A stretch of 64,000 nt of DNA from RGIG9115 sp045603225 (GTDB taxonomy: Bacteria > Bacillota > Clostridia > UBA1381): NCBI GenBank assembly GCA_045603225.1, contig JAZULT010000036.1:12968-76967 (forward strand), in the 5' to 3' direction. Position numbers and translations under genes: made by a program. Shown here piece after piece: positions 18,671 through 27,968 of the stretch; within the stretch, counting starts at the first letter, position 1; each line of letters begins with the position of its first letter. The notes under the pieces are model-generated. The model worked only from the letters and a program-made list of their open reading frames with translations, ran no database searches and was not told the origin of the DNA.

Positions 18671-18747
18671 ATTGGTAAAAAAGAAATATATTTATAGTAA
18701 AAAATCAATATTCAATAAGTAGAAAATCAATATTTATTGGTAAAAAA
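18671..18747. promoter_or_regulatory. Two interleaved pairs of direct repeats, candidate AraC operator
   Basis: ATTGGTAAAAAA occurs at 18671-18682 and 18736-18747. AAAATCAATATT occurs at 18701-18712 and 18723-18734, 22 bases apart (about two helical turns). The downstream pair ends just before the -35 box at 18754, the usual place for AraC-type activator sites. Confidence 0.55.
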
Positions 18748-18753
18748 ACAGTA

Positions 18754-18782
18754 TTGAAAAATAATTATAGAAATTGTATAAT
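18754..18782 (+). promoter_or_regulatory. Sigma-A promoter of the surface-protein operon
   Basis: TTGAAA at 18754-18759, 17-base spacer, TATAAT at 18777-18782. It lies 59 bases before the start codon of the SLH gene. Confidence 0.75.
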
Positions 18783-18841
18783 AATAATATAAATCAAAGT
18801 AATTGTATTGTAAACAGAATATAAAAATGGAGATGGATTGC

Positions 18842-20503
18842 ATGAAAAAGATGAAGATAGTTACATGTGCCTTACTTGCTTTTTCACTCTTTAATATGAG
18901 TGCTTATGCGGATACAAGGATATCGTTATCGGGTAACAATGTTACCGTGTCAGTTGACGGAAGTGCAAATACGTGGGGTTCATTGGTTGTTTTGAAGTCA
19001 GGAGACGCATATGACAATGAAAATATTATTACAATGAAGCAGGCACAGGGTGATGCTGAAGGTAAGCTGGTGTTTGATTTCTCAATATCGGACGAACCCG
19101 GTGCGGAAAAAGTTAATGCGAAATATGATTTGCGTATAAAGAACGGTTCTGAAGATGTCATAACAGAAGAAATGTACTATGCAACTCTTGATGACAGAGA
19201 AGAGCTTGCAAAGACTTTAAGAGATGCCGCTTCAGCATCAGAGCTTACCGATATTATTGAGAACGAAGAAAATGAGATTGTACTAAGAGCTCTGGGATTT
19301 GATTTTGAAAAATATGCTGTTATCAAATCGGATTCCAACGATAAAAAAGAGTTTGCAGATATTTTTATCGGAAGCGTGGACGAAGATATGACAGATTCTG
19401 AACAAACAGCGGATGTCCTTAATAAATCACTACTGATTGAGCTTATCAATATAGGTTCATCCGAAGATGATGAATACATAAAAGAGTTGAATCTTTCTTT
19501 TGAAAAGGTTGAATATGATGATATAAAAGATGAAAAGCTTAAGTCTTTTATTACTGATTATATAAATTCGAACGTAAAATATTCAGGTGTTGATGAGCTG
19601 GCGGATGCATATGAATGTGCAAATGTATTATACATAATAAATAACACACGTTTTTCATCAATAGAAAAGACTCTTAAAAAATATGAAGATATTCTCGGAA
19701 TAGCTTCCGAATCGGAATATGAAGATTATCTCGATGCAAAAAACAAGTCAGACGTAAATGAAACTATTGCAAAAGCACTTAAAGCCTCGCCTGCGGAAAG
19801 TGTTGACGATTTGCTTTCCGTAATAGAAAAAGCAACTGATAAAAACTCAGGCAAAACCGGAGGCGGAAGCAGCGGAGGTGGCGGAGGCGGCGGAAGCAGC
19901 TCCGGAAGCGTAAAGCCTTCTTCTCCGACAAGTGTAACACCGTTTGTATCTACAGAGAAGAAACAGAAGTTCAGCGATATAGATAATGTTCCGTGGGCAG
20001 AGGAAGCCATAAATACTCTTTCCGAAAAGGGAATTGTTATAGGAGATGAGAACGGCAATTTCAACCCCGATAATACAGTAAAGCGTGAAGAATTTGTCAA
20101 AATGCTTGTTGTTGCTGCTAATCTGTACAACGAAGAAGCATCCTGCAATTTTGAAGACATAATTCCGGGGGCGTGGTATTACAGCTATGTGTCAAGTGCT
20201 TACAATAAAGGTCTTGTCAAGGGTGTATCTGAATATGAGTTCGGAATAGGAAGCAACATTACAAGACAGGATTTGTCGGTGATGTGTTACCGTGCCGCAA
20301 AAAATGTGAAAGAAATTAAAGCTGTTCGTGATAAGGTGGCTTTTTCTGATGAAAGCAATATAAGTGACTACGCACGTGAAGCGGTTGATGTGCTTTACAG
20401 AGCCTCGGTTATCAACGGTGTCGGAGAAAATGAATTCGCACCTTTGTCTGCGGCAACAAGAGCCCAGGCAGCGGTTATAATTTATAATCTGTTTGTTAAA
20501 TAA
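18842..20503 (+). CDS. SLH-domain surface protein, first gene of SLH cassette copy 2
   Basis: ATG 18842 has GGAG at 18829-18832 (spacing 9); the frame is open from 18803 but that start has no ribosome site. Signal peptide (residues 1-21), a beta domain (~22-105), an acidic helical region (~110-340), a Gly/Ser-rich linker (nt ~19860-19910) and three SLH repeats to the C-terminus (KREEFVKML, ITRQDLSVM, ATRAQAAVI). The plan equals that of the protein at 5600-7258, and the helical region shares the phrase pattern around LRALGFDFEKY/LNAMGLYIDEF. It is the first gene of a 17-kb co-directional run under the promoter at 18754. A wall-bound structural or binding role is inferred; no enzyme motif is seen. 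Confidence 0.87.
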   Translation: MKKMKIVTCALLAFSLFNMSAYADTRISLSGNNVTVSVDGSANTWGSLVVLKSGDAYDNENIITMKQAQGDAEGKLVFDFSISDEPGAEKVNAKYDLRIKNGSEDVITEEMYYATLDDREELAKTLRDAASASELTDIIENEENEIVLRALGFDFEKYAVIKSDSNDKKEFADIFIGSVDEDMTDSEQTADVLNKSLLIELINIGSSEDDEYIKELNLSFEKVEYDDIKDEKLKSFITDYINSNVKYSGVDELADAYECANVLYIINNTRFSSIEKTLKKYEDILGIASESEYEDYLDAKNKSDVNETIAKALKASPAESVDDLLSVIEKATDKNSGKTGGGSSGGGGGGGSSSGSVKPSSPTSVTPFVSTEKKQKFSDIDNVPWAEEAINTLSEKGIVIGDENGNFNPDNTVKREEFVKMLVVAANLYNEEASCNFEDIIPGAWYYSYVSSAYNKGLVKGVSEYEFGIGSNITRQDLSVMCYRAAKNVKEIKAVRDKVAFSDESNISDYAREAVDVLYRASVINGVGENEFAPLSAATRAQAAVIIYNLFVK

Positions 20504-20527
20504 TTTCTTTTGAGAGGAGAAAAATGG

Positions 20528-22954
20528 ATGAAAAAAGTTATTGCACTTTTGTGTATGATGACGATGTTGTCTTCAGCTTTTACTGCTGTTAATGCAGAAA
20601 GTACGGATAATATATCAGATAAATCGGAAATCTTATCGGCTCTCGGAATTGATAACAGTCCGAATTCGGGCTATGCCACAAAGGATTATTATTTCGGTGC
20701 GCTTTCAGGATTTTTCTACGAGGATGGATATAAGCCTTCGGCTGAGGATTTTGCCAGAACAGCAGGAATGGTTGGGTTTGGTGAAATGTATAAGGGAAAC
20801 GATAATCTTTCAGTTGATGAAGCTTTGAAATATGCAGCGATAGCTCTTGGATATAAAGGGTATGCTGAAAGCTTCGGAAGCTATGGAAGTATTATAGGAA
20901 CTCTCGGAATAAAGGAAGGTATAACCGATTCGGGAGATGCACTTATAACTGTTAAAGACTGTAAGAATATATTGTATAATATGCTTGACTGCGAGCCTAT
21001 GATAGCTGTTATTTCAGGCAGTGAGGTTTCGTATGAAACAGACAGCAAAGCAACACTTCTTTCAAAATACCGTGATATAAGCTATGTACGCGGAAAGGTA
21101 ACCGCAGACGAATATACATCACTCAGTGAAGAAACGGGATGCTTTGAAGGTTATATCCGTATAGATAATATTGATTATGAATATGATGATGAAGCAGAAG
21201 AGGTATTTCTCGGAAAGAATGTAGAGGCATACGTTAAAAACAGTGACGTGGATGACCCTGTAGTATTATATATCGGTGAAAACGAGCAGAAAAACAGCGA
21301 GGTGACAATCGAAGCTGAGGATATAGAAAATATTATCAGTGATTATTCTGCAATATATTATACATCGGGTAACAAGAGAAAGACATTGAAAATTTCCGCA
21401 GTGCCCAAGGTTATATTTAACGGAGTGTTTTACGAGGGATATCAGTATGCTGACTTTAAGCCGGAAACAGGAAGCATCAGAGCGATTGATAATGATGCAG
21501 ACGGAAAATATGATGTAATTTTCATTTACTCATATGATACTGTTATTGTAAACGCAACAGATGCCGTAAATAAAGCAATTTACGGTAAGCATATAGAAGA
21601 GCCTTTTGTGCTTGAACCTGAAAAAAGCGATATAAGATATTATATATCTGACGGAATGAGCGAAATGGATTTTTCGGAAATAAAGGTTTCGGACGTTCTG
21701 AGCATTGCCGAAAGTAAGTCGGAAGAAAATAAAATAATAAATATCCTTGTTTCAAGAGAGTATGTAAGCGGACTTTTAACACGTATCAATAATGCTGAAT
21801 CGGAAATCACCATTGAGGATACTCCGTACAGCTTTACTTCTGCGTTCCTGCGTTTTGCGGAAGCGGAGACACGAGAGCTTGAGCTTGGTATAATCGGAAC
21901 ATTTTACCTTGATGCTTTCGGAAATGTTGTGGCATGGTCGGGAAGTGCCGAAGACGGATATGTGGTTCTGTATAAGGCGTATGTGGATGACAGCGTTTCA
22001 AAGTATTCGATGATTTACATGAACCTGAACGGAGAGTGGCTCGAAGTACCGCTTGCGGAAAGTATATATTATAATGAAAAGAAATTTGCACCGGAGGATA
22101 TCTTTGATAAGCTTAAAGCCGCAAGAGGACAGGTTATCAAAATAAAGACAAACTCCGCAGGCGAAATAAAAACGGTTGAAACAGCTGTAGAAACAGCGAA
22201 ATATGATCCGAATAAGTTTACAAAAACTCCTGCTACAGAATACACATGGCGTTCTGCACTTAAGAGCTTTAACTGTGAGTATTTTGTTGACAATGATGCA
22301 AAGGTTATAATTATACCTGCAGATGCGGCGGATAAGAACGCATACCAGGTAAGAGAACCGTCTGACTATTTCCAGTCAGACAAAAAATATACTGTTTCAT
22401 TTTACGATTTTGATGAATATAATTTCACAAACTTTGTAAGCATGACATATACTCCGAGAGTTAATGACACACTTCTTGTTGTAAAGTCTGTCAGTGAAAC
22501 ATTCATGGACGGTGAAGTTCTTGATAAAATAACCGGATGCACAAGTGATTATGATAATATCACTGTTGTAGGTAAGGATGATAAGATATTTGACAATATT
22601 ACAGCCGGTGATGTTGTTAAGATAAGTCTTAATACTATCGGACGTGCCGATGAAACAGAAACTGTATATAACATGAAAAATGCATTTATACCGATGACTG
22701 TTTCAACGATTTATACAACAACAGGAAATGTTGCCGGAACCGTTTCAATGATTGATGCCGGAAAAGAACGTATGCAGGTAATGTGCAACGGAACAAAGTA
22801 TAATTTCAGAGTAGACAGTACCTCCAAAGTACTAAAATATGATACAGAGGAGAATGAAATTGAAATGTGTAATTATCTCAGTATCATTCCGAATGATAAA
22901 GTATTTATCAGATTGAAGTGGGGTAAGGTTCAGGATGTAATCATCAAACGGTGA
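20528..22954 (+). CDS. Large secreted SLH-like protein, second gene of SLH cassette copy 2
   Basis: ATG 20528 with GAGAGGAGA at 20512-20520. Signal peptide (~1-24), then degenerate SLH-like repeats (~30-165: YKPSAEDFARTAG, NLSVDEALKYAAIALG, VKDCKNILYN) and a ~640-residue mostly beta region without a recognised family. It is paralogous to the gene at 7258-9873: same order of SLH-like segment, then an EGYIRIDNIDYEYDDEAEE-like region, then a DNDADGKYDVIFIY segment. The anchoring residues of its SLH repeats are poorer than in its neighbour, so it may bind the neighbour instead of the wall. Its stop lies 11 bases before the next start. Confidence 0.8.
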   Translation: MKKVIALLCMMTMLSSAFTAVNAESTDNISDKSEILSALGIDNSPNSGYATKDYYFGALSGFFYEDGYKPSAEDFARTAGMVGFGEMYKGNDNLSVDEALKYAAIALGYKGYAESFGSYGSIIGTLGIKEGITDSGDALITVKDCKNILYNMLDCEPMIAVISGSEVSYETDSKATLLSKYRDISYVRGKVTADEYTSLSEETGCFEGYIRIDNIDYEYDDEAEEVFLGKNVEAYVKNSDVDDPVVLYIGENEQKNSEVTIEAEDIENIISDYSAIYYTSGNKRKTLKISAVPKVIFNGVFYEGYQYADFKPETGSIRAIDNDADGKYDVIFIYSYDTVIVNATDAVNKAIYGKHIEEPFVLEPEKSDIRYYISDGMSEMDFSEIKVSDVLSIAESKSEENKIINILVSREYVSGLLTRINNAESEITIEDTPYSFTSAFLRFAEAETRELELGIIGTFYLDAFGNVVAWSGSAEDGYVVLYKAYVDDSVSKYSMIYMNLNGEWLEVPLAESIYYNEKKFAPEDIFDKLKAARGQVIKIKTNSAGEIKTVETAVETAKYDPNKFTKTPATEYTWRSALKSFNCEYFVDNDAKVIIIPADAADKNAYQVREPSDYFQSDKKYTVSFYDFDEYNFTNFVSMTYTPRVNDTLLVVKSVSETFMDGEVLDKITGCTSDYDNITVVGKDDKIFDNITAGDVVKISLNTIGRADETETVYNMKNAFIPMTVSTIYTTTGNVAGTVSMIDAGKERMQVMCNGTKYNFRVDSTSKVLKYDTEENEIEMCNYLSIIPNDKVFIRLKWGKVQDVIIKR

Positions 22955-22965
22955 AAGGAGTAAGT

Positions 22966-25017
22966 ATGAAAAAATATATTTCTTTATTTCTCGCCTTTGG
23001 AATTGTCATGCAAAGCATGATTGTCAGCATGGCAGACGGAGGAGGCTGGAAAATAACTACAAACGGTACGGTTAATATTGATGCTGCGAAGTATTTCGCA
23101 AGCCTTGCGACCGATGCCGGAAAAGAGTATATGTTCAGCGGAGATAATTCTCTGTATATAGAATATCCCGGTAATACAAAGCTTGAAACAGAGTATATCG
23201 AAATTGAAAACGAGCTTTCCGGAGCAATAGAAGAGGGAGAGGCATATACGCTTAAGTATTATATAAAGGGTTCACGTAATTCCAAGTATCAGGAAGCTAT
23301 TCTCGGAGATAAGATACTTGTGACATTTGATAATATTTCAAAAACAAAGATTGAAAAAGCAGACTGTCCGAGTGGTCAGACTGCGTGGTATGAATGTGCT
23401 TATACATTTACTGCCGAAAGCGATGCCGATAAATTCAAGTTCAGATTTTACGGCGGAACGAATAATGCGGCAATTGACGATGTATCTCTTGTAAAAGACG
23501 GAAGCGATGAGAACCTTATAACAAACGGCGGATTTGAGGAAGCTGTTTCTGAAGAAGAATATGTTGAAGAGGAATTTGACCGTACACCGTATGCGCCTGA
23601 AAATTTAATTGCTACACCGGCTACTTCAGCATCTGAGTTAATACTCAACTGGAGAAATCCTGAGGCATCAACTCTTACAAAGGTTTCTCTTTATGATATT
23701 ACGGGCGGAAAGAACGAGCTTTTGTCAGACAGTATTGAAACTACAAAATCAAAGATAGTATATTATCTGATAGACGGTCTTACATCAGGTGAAACATATC
23801 AGTATAAGCTTGTGTTCAGCTTTTCGGATAAAGGGGATTTTGCATATTATCTTTGCGGAACTCCTTCGAATAAGACAACTGCCGGTGTAGGGAAATGGAC
23901 ATTGGGAAGAACTAATTCAAATGATGTAAACTATTGCCCGGGCGAAGTTGTAATTGACAGCGAAGTCGCAAGAAGCGGAAATTCATCTCTCAGAATGAGA
24001 GCAAATATCGACAGAAACGTCAAGGAGCTTAAGTCGAATATATATATCAGTGCACTGTTCTCAACAAAAATGGAAGTCGGAAGCAAATATCACGTTTCTT
24101 TCTGGGTAAAGGGCGAAGAGGTTAAAAGAGCACCGACAATAACTATGCAGTGGACTGTGTTTGACGGCAGAGAGAGAGAATATCCTGAGCTTGTCGGTGA
24201 TGAATATGACTGGAAACAGGTTGTTCTTACATATACATACACCGAGAAAAGTAATTTCTACTTTATATATGACGGAGAATGTAAAAATCTCTGGATAGAC
24301 GATGTGGAAATCTATAAAACGGATGAGGACGGAAATGTGCCTGAAGATGCTGAAAACCTTGTTTCCGAAGGCGGATTTGAAGGTATAATAAGCGAAACTG
24401 TGGCAACTGTATCTGACCTTACCGCAATACCTGAAAGTGACGGTCTTGTACTTGACTGGAATCTTTCTGAAGAATCATGCGAATACGTTGAAATTTATGA
24501 AAAGTATTATGGCAAGGATATTTATATAGGTAAAGCCGTAAAGGATGAGCAGATAAAGCTTACAAACCTTATTAAAGGCAGAGAATATACATTTTCTGTT
24601 GTGCCTGTAAATAAGGATAACGTAAGAGGCGTGCCGCAGGAAGTGATAGCTACCACAATTCTCCCTGATTATGAAATCGGAGAGGTTATACTTAAAAGTG
24701 AAGGTGCTGTAGTTGACAGACTGATGGGTGCCGGTACATATTCAGTAACATTCTCAGTCAAGAACAATGTGTTTGAAGACGGAATGAATGTTGAACAGTT
24801 TGTGGCTGTGTTTGACGAAAACAATGTTCTGTGGGGCATTTTCTCAACAGAGAAAAAAATAAGCAAAACAGGTCACGGAAAACCGTTCACAAATATAAGT
24901 ACATCGTTTACAATTCCAGGTGACAATTATACTGCAGAATACTTTGTTTACGATGATAGAGAGACACTGAACATCATTGGGGAAGAGAATCCTCATAAGG
25001 TATATACTCATAATTAA
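22966..25017 (+). CDS. Secreted CBM/fibronectin-III protein
   Basis: ATG 22966 with AAAGGAG at 22954-22960. Signal peptide (1-23), a carbohydrate-binding-type beta-sandwich (~25-190, ending in the NGGFEE phrase typical of CBM4/9/22-like modules), an Fn3 domain (~200-300), a second CBM-like sandwich (~305-465, ending SEGGFEG), a second Fn3 (~470-560) and a small C-terminal beta domain. No catalytic residues and no SLH anchor are seen. It should be a secreted polysaccharide-binding accessory of the same operon, perhaps held to the surface by the SLH partners (inference). The C-terminal domain resembles those of two other proteins here. Confidence 0.78.
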   Translation: MKKYISLFLAFGIVMQSMIVSMADGGGWKITTNGTVNIDAAKYFASLATDAGKEYMFSGDNSLYIEYPGNTKLETEYIEIENELSGAIEEGEAYTLKYYIKGSRNSKYQEAILGDKILVTFDNISKTKIEKADCPSGQTAWYECAYTFTAESDADKFKFRFYGGTNNAAIDDVSLVKDGSDENLITNGGFEEAVSEEEYVEEEFDRTPYAPENLIATPATSASELILNWRNPEASTLTKVSLYDITGGKNELLSDSIETTKSKIVYYLIDGLTSGETYQYKLVFSFSDKGDFAYYLCGTPSNKTTAGVGKWTLGRTNSNDVNYCPGEVVIDSEVARSGNSSLRMRANIDRNVKELKSNIYISALFSTKMEVGSKYHVSFWVKGEEVKRAPTITMQWTVFDGREREYPELVGDEYDWKQVVLTYTYTEKSNFYFIYDGECKNLWIDDVEIYKTDEDGNVPEDAENLVSEGGFEGIISETVATVSDLTAIPESDGLVLDWNLSEESCEYVEIYEKYYGKDIYIGKAVKDEQIKLTNLIKGREYTFSVVPVNKDNVRGVPQEVIATTILPDYEIGEVILKSEGAVVDRLMGAGTYSVTFSVKNNVFEDGMNVEQFVAVFDENNVLWGIFSTEKKISKTGHGKPFTNISTSFTIPGDNYTAEYFVYDDRETLNIIGEENPHKVYTHN

Positions 25018-25036
25018 AAAAGAAAGGAAGAAAAAA

Positions 25037-27895
25037 ATGAAAACTTTAAAAAAACTATTATCAACATTACTTGCTTCTGCAATGACAGTGTCATGCTTTG
25101 CATCAGCAGTTATGGCAGAGGAAACAACTCCGACTTATTCGGATACATATTCTGATTATCTGGATAACGGATGGACAGCCAGTTATGGAGAACGTATCCA
25201 GAGTGATACTGAATTCATCTGTGTTACGGATGAGAGAGCGAAAAGCGGTGACTATAGCTTGCTTATTTATGACGGATTAACAGGAGCCTCAAAACCTCTT
25301 TCTGTAACTCATGACAGTTTTTCAACTCCGGCAGGTGATTATACCTTAAGTATATGGATTGCAGGAGCTGCATGTAACCTGAACTGGAGAACTATGTTCA
25401 CTATGGCAAAAGGCGTTGTTTTTGAAGGAACGGAGGTTCCACAGCAGGTTAACATAACTAACGGAACTTTGGTTCAGACTGTTGGCGAATGGAAAAATTA
25501 TACTTTTAATTTATCAATAGCTGAAGATATTTCTAACAATACTCTCACTCTTATGAGACAGGGTGCAGGTACAGGTTACGTAGGTACATATTTAGATGAT
25601 ATATCTTTGATTAATAAGGCTACAGGAAAGGAAATCCTGACAAACGGAAGCTTCGATGATGACGGAAAACTTAAATATAGTACTGAAAAAGAAGCGTATG
25701 GGTATGGTTGGGCTTATGACTATGCCGGAGCAGAACAAACAGATGATGTATTTATGTGTGTAACTGATTTAATGGCATATAATGGTAGCAACAGTATGCT
25801 GATTCATAATTCTTTAGCTTATGGTTCTACAAAACCTACAAGAATTACGCAGTCCGGAATTTCAACTCCTAAAGGCGAGTATAAATTCAGTGTATGGATT
25901 GCAGGTGTTACAACAAACTACGGTACAATGGTTAAGCTGAGTAAAGGCGGACAGATTAATAAAAAGGAGGGTTTAGTAGCGGGCGAAACTGTTAACGGAT
26001 GGACAAATTACACATATACATTCACTGTAGAAGAAGATACTGCAAACAATATACTTTATATTATGCAACAAGGAGGTTCGACCGGAACATTTATTGACAA
26101 TGTATCCTTGACAGATGCAGACGGAAACGAGTATATTTTAAACGGCGGTTTTGAAGATGACGGTGCAATAGAGTATACTTCAGCTTATGAAGAATACTTA
26201 AACGGTTGGACTGTCGGATACGATGACGGAACACAGTCAGATGATGTATTTGTTTGTGTTACAGACGACAAGGCTAATAACGGAAATCACAGTGTACTTA
26301 TCAGAAATACTATAGCTAATAAAGATGGAGCTCCTGCAATTGGTATCAGTCAGTCAGGCTTCCAGGCTCCGGCAGGTGATTATACATTCAGCTTCTGGCT
26401 TTCGGGAGAATATTCAGGATGGAAAACAATGGTTTCACTTTCAGGTGAAAAGCATGTTGGGTGTAACCTTGACGGATGTACTTTAGTTGATACAGCAGGC
26501 AGATGGTCGAAATACGAATATACATTTACAGTTCCTGAAGGATATACAAATCATACTATAAACATTATAAGAGAAGGCGACTCAGCCGGTATGTATATTG
26601 ATGACATATCACTTACAGATGCAAACGGAAACGAGCTTATCGCAAACGGCGGATTTGAAATTAAGGGAAATCTTGACGAGATTATAAACCCGGTTGCATA
26701 TCCTACATCAGAAGGAAATGCAATTACACTTTCATGGAAGAATCCTCCGAAAGCATATGACGAAATAAAGATTTATTTTGACGGAGAGCTTCAGACAGGT
26801 GTTGAAGTTGAAGAAATTTCAACAGCGGCAAATGCATTCAATCAGTTCTATTATTCAGGTATAGAAAATTATACAGAGTATACTGTTAAGGTTGAAGCTT
26901 TAAGAGGCGGAGAAATTGTATCTTCAGTGGAGCTCCCTGTATGGACAGATGATCTCGGACCTACTACAAATTATGCAGGTAATCAGCTGATTGACCCATG
27001 GAAATACACAAGAATGGAAAATACCGAATACGGATATGCAAATACAGTTGCTTCTGTTGATTATGATGAAAAAGCATCAGGAAGCTCATCAATGAAGCTT
27101 ACAGGTAACATTGAAAAGGTAAAGCATCAGTGCTATCCGAATATCAATCAGCAGGTAACACTTGACCAGGGTGTTAAGTATGTTCTTTCATTCAAAGCTA
27201 AGCTTAATAATGTAGGCGCACTTTTCGTAGTTCTTGAAACAGAAGACCTTGGTGAAAAAATCTGGGGAAGAACACAGCTTTTGAATAACTTTACAACATC
27301 AGACTGGAAGACATATACTGTTCCGCTTGTTTTTGAAAACGAAAACGGTGATACTACATTTGATTCAATGAACGAGGGCGAAATGTATTCAGCTACAATC
27401 ATGATTGCAGTTGAAAAGATGATCGGCAGTATAAACATTGATGACGTAAAGCTTTATGCAGTTGAAGAAGATGACGACACATATACACCGATTAATGCAG
27501 GTGAGAACTTAATTAAGAACGGCGGATTTGAATTTGGCGGATATGCCGTTGAAGATGCAAAATTCGAAGTTTCAAACGGTTCAAAGTTTGTTGCGATTGA
27601 CAAAATTCAGTCAGGTGACATTAAGGTAACAACAGGAATCAGAAACATTTCAATGGGCGAAGATTTCGGTGCTGCAACTATTATAGCTGTGTATAATAAC
27701 GGACAGCTTGTATCAATTCCGTATATTCTTGAACGCGAATACGTTGAAAGCTCAGTTTATCTGCCAACAGATAAATATTCAGCAACAGTTACTATCCCTG
27801 AAATGACTCAGGACGATAAGTATGAAATTAAGGTAATGTATTGGGACGGATTTTCTGCTATGAAGTCGCTTGATACTGCAGATTGTTTGAAATAA
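25037..27895 (+). CDS. Secreted protein with three tandem CBM-like repeats plus Fn3 and a fourth CBM-like domain
   Basis: The start is ATG 25037 (AAAGGAAG just upstream), not the longer frame from 24977. After a signal peptide (~1-27) come three homologous ~165-180-residue modules. Each opens with a (N/Y)GW(T/A)-Y segment, has a VCVTD-(K/R/M)A phrase and ends with a FIDN/YLDD/YIDD-(I/V)SL phrase (nt ~25130-25680, 25680-26170, 26180-26690). An Fn3-like domain (KNPPKAYDEIKIYFDG) and a fourth, divergent CBM-like domain follow (~27000-27460). The last ~110 residues are a small beta domain ending near YEIKVMYWDG. There is no anchor and no catalytic motif; multivalent polysaccharide binding is the likely role. 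A strong hairpin follows at 27907. Confidence 0.78.
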   Translation: MKTLKKLLSTLLASAMTVSCFASAVMAEETTPTYSDTYSDYLDNGWTASYGERIQSDTEFICVTDERAKSGDYSLLIYDGLTGASKPLSVTHDSFSTPAGDYTLSIWIAGAACNLNWRTMFTMAKGVVFEGTEVPQQVNITNGTLVQTVGEWKNYTFNLSIAEDISNNTLTLMRQGAGTGYVGTYLDDISLINKATGKEILTNGSFDDDGKLKYSTEKEAYGYGWAYDYAGAEQTDDVFMCVTDLMAYNGSNSMLIHNSLAYGSTKPTRITQSGISTPKGEYKFSVWIAGVTTNYGTMVKLSKGGQINKKEGLVAGETVNGWTNYTYTFTVEEDTANNILYIMQQGGSTGTFIDNVSLTDADGNEYILNGGFEDDGAIEYTSAYEEYLNGWTVGYDDGTQSDDVFVCVTDDKANNGNHSVLIRNTIANKDGAPAIGISQSGFQAPAGDYTFSFWLSGEYSGWKTMVSLSGEKHVGCNLDGCTLVDTAGRWSKYEYTFTVPEGYTNHTINIIREGDSAGMYIDDISLTDANGNELIANGGFEIKGNLDEIINPVAYPTSEGNAITLSWKNPPKAYDEIKIYFDGELQTGVEVEEISTAANAFNQFYYSGIENYTEYTVKVEALRGGEIVSSVELPVWTDDLGPTTNYAGNQLIDPWKYTRMENTEYGYANTVASVDYDEKASGSSSMKLTGNIEKVKHQCYPNINQQVTLDQGVKYVLSFKAKLNNVGALFVVLETEDLGEKIWGRTQLLNNFTTSDWKTYTVPLVFENENGDTTFDSMNEGEMYSATIMIAVEKMIGSINIDDVKLYAVEEDDDTYTPINAGENLIKNGGFEFGGYAVEDAKFEVSNGSKFVAIDKIQSGDIKVTTGIRNISMGEDFGAATIIAVYNNGQLVSIPYILEREYVESSVYLPTDKYSATVTIPEMTQDDKYEIKVMYWDGFSAMKSLDTADCLK

Positions 27896-27906
27896 TTTGT
27901 AAATGT

Positions 27907-27943
27907 GAAAGACTGCAGTAATTATGTTTTACTGCAGTCTTTC
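27907..27943 (+). terminator. Strong hairpin inside the surface-protein operon
   Basis: A perfect 15-bp stem (27907-27921 with 27929-27943, core GACTGCAGTAA / TTACTGCAGTC) with a 7-base loop. Few Ts follow, so read-through or mRNA stabilisation between the CBM gene and the GH42-like gene is as likely as termination. Confidence 0.65.
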
Positions 27944-27968
27944 AGTTAATTTGGAAAGGGAAAGAATT

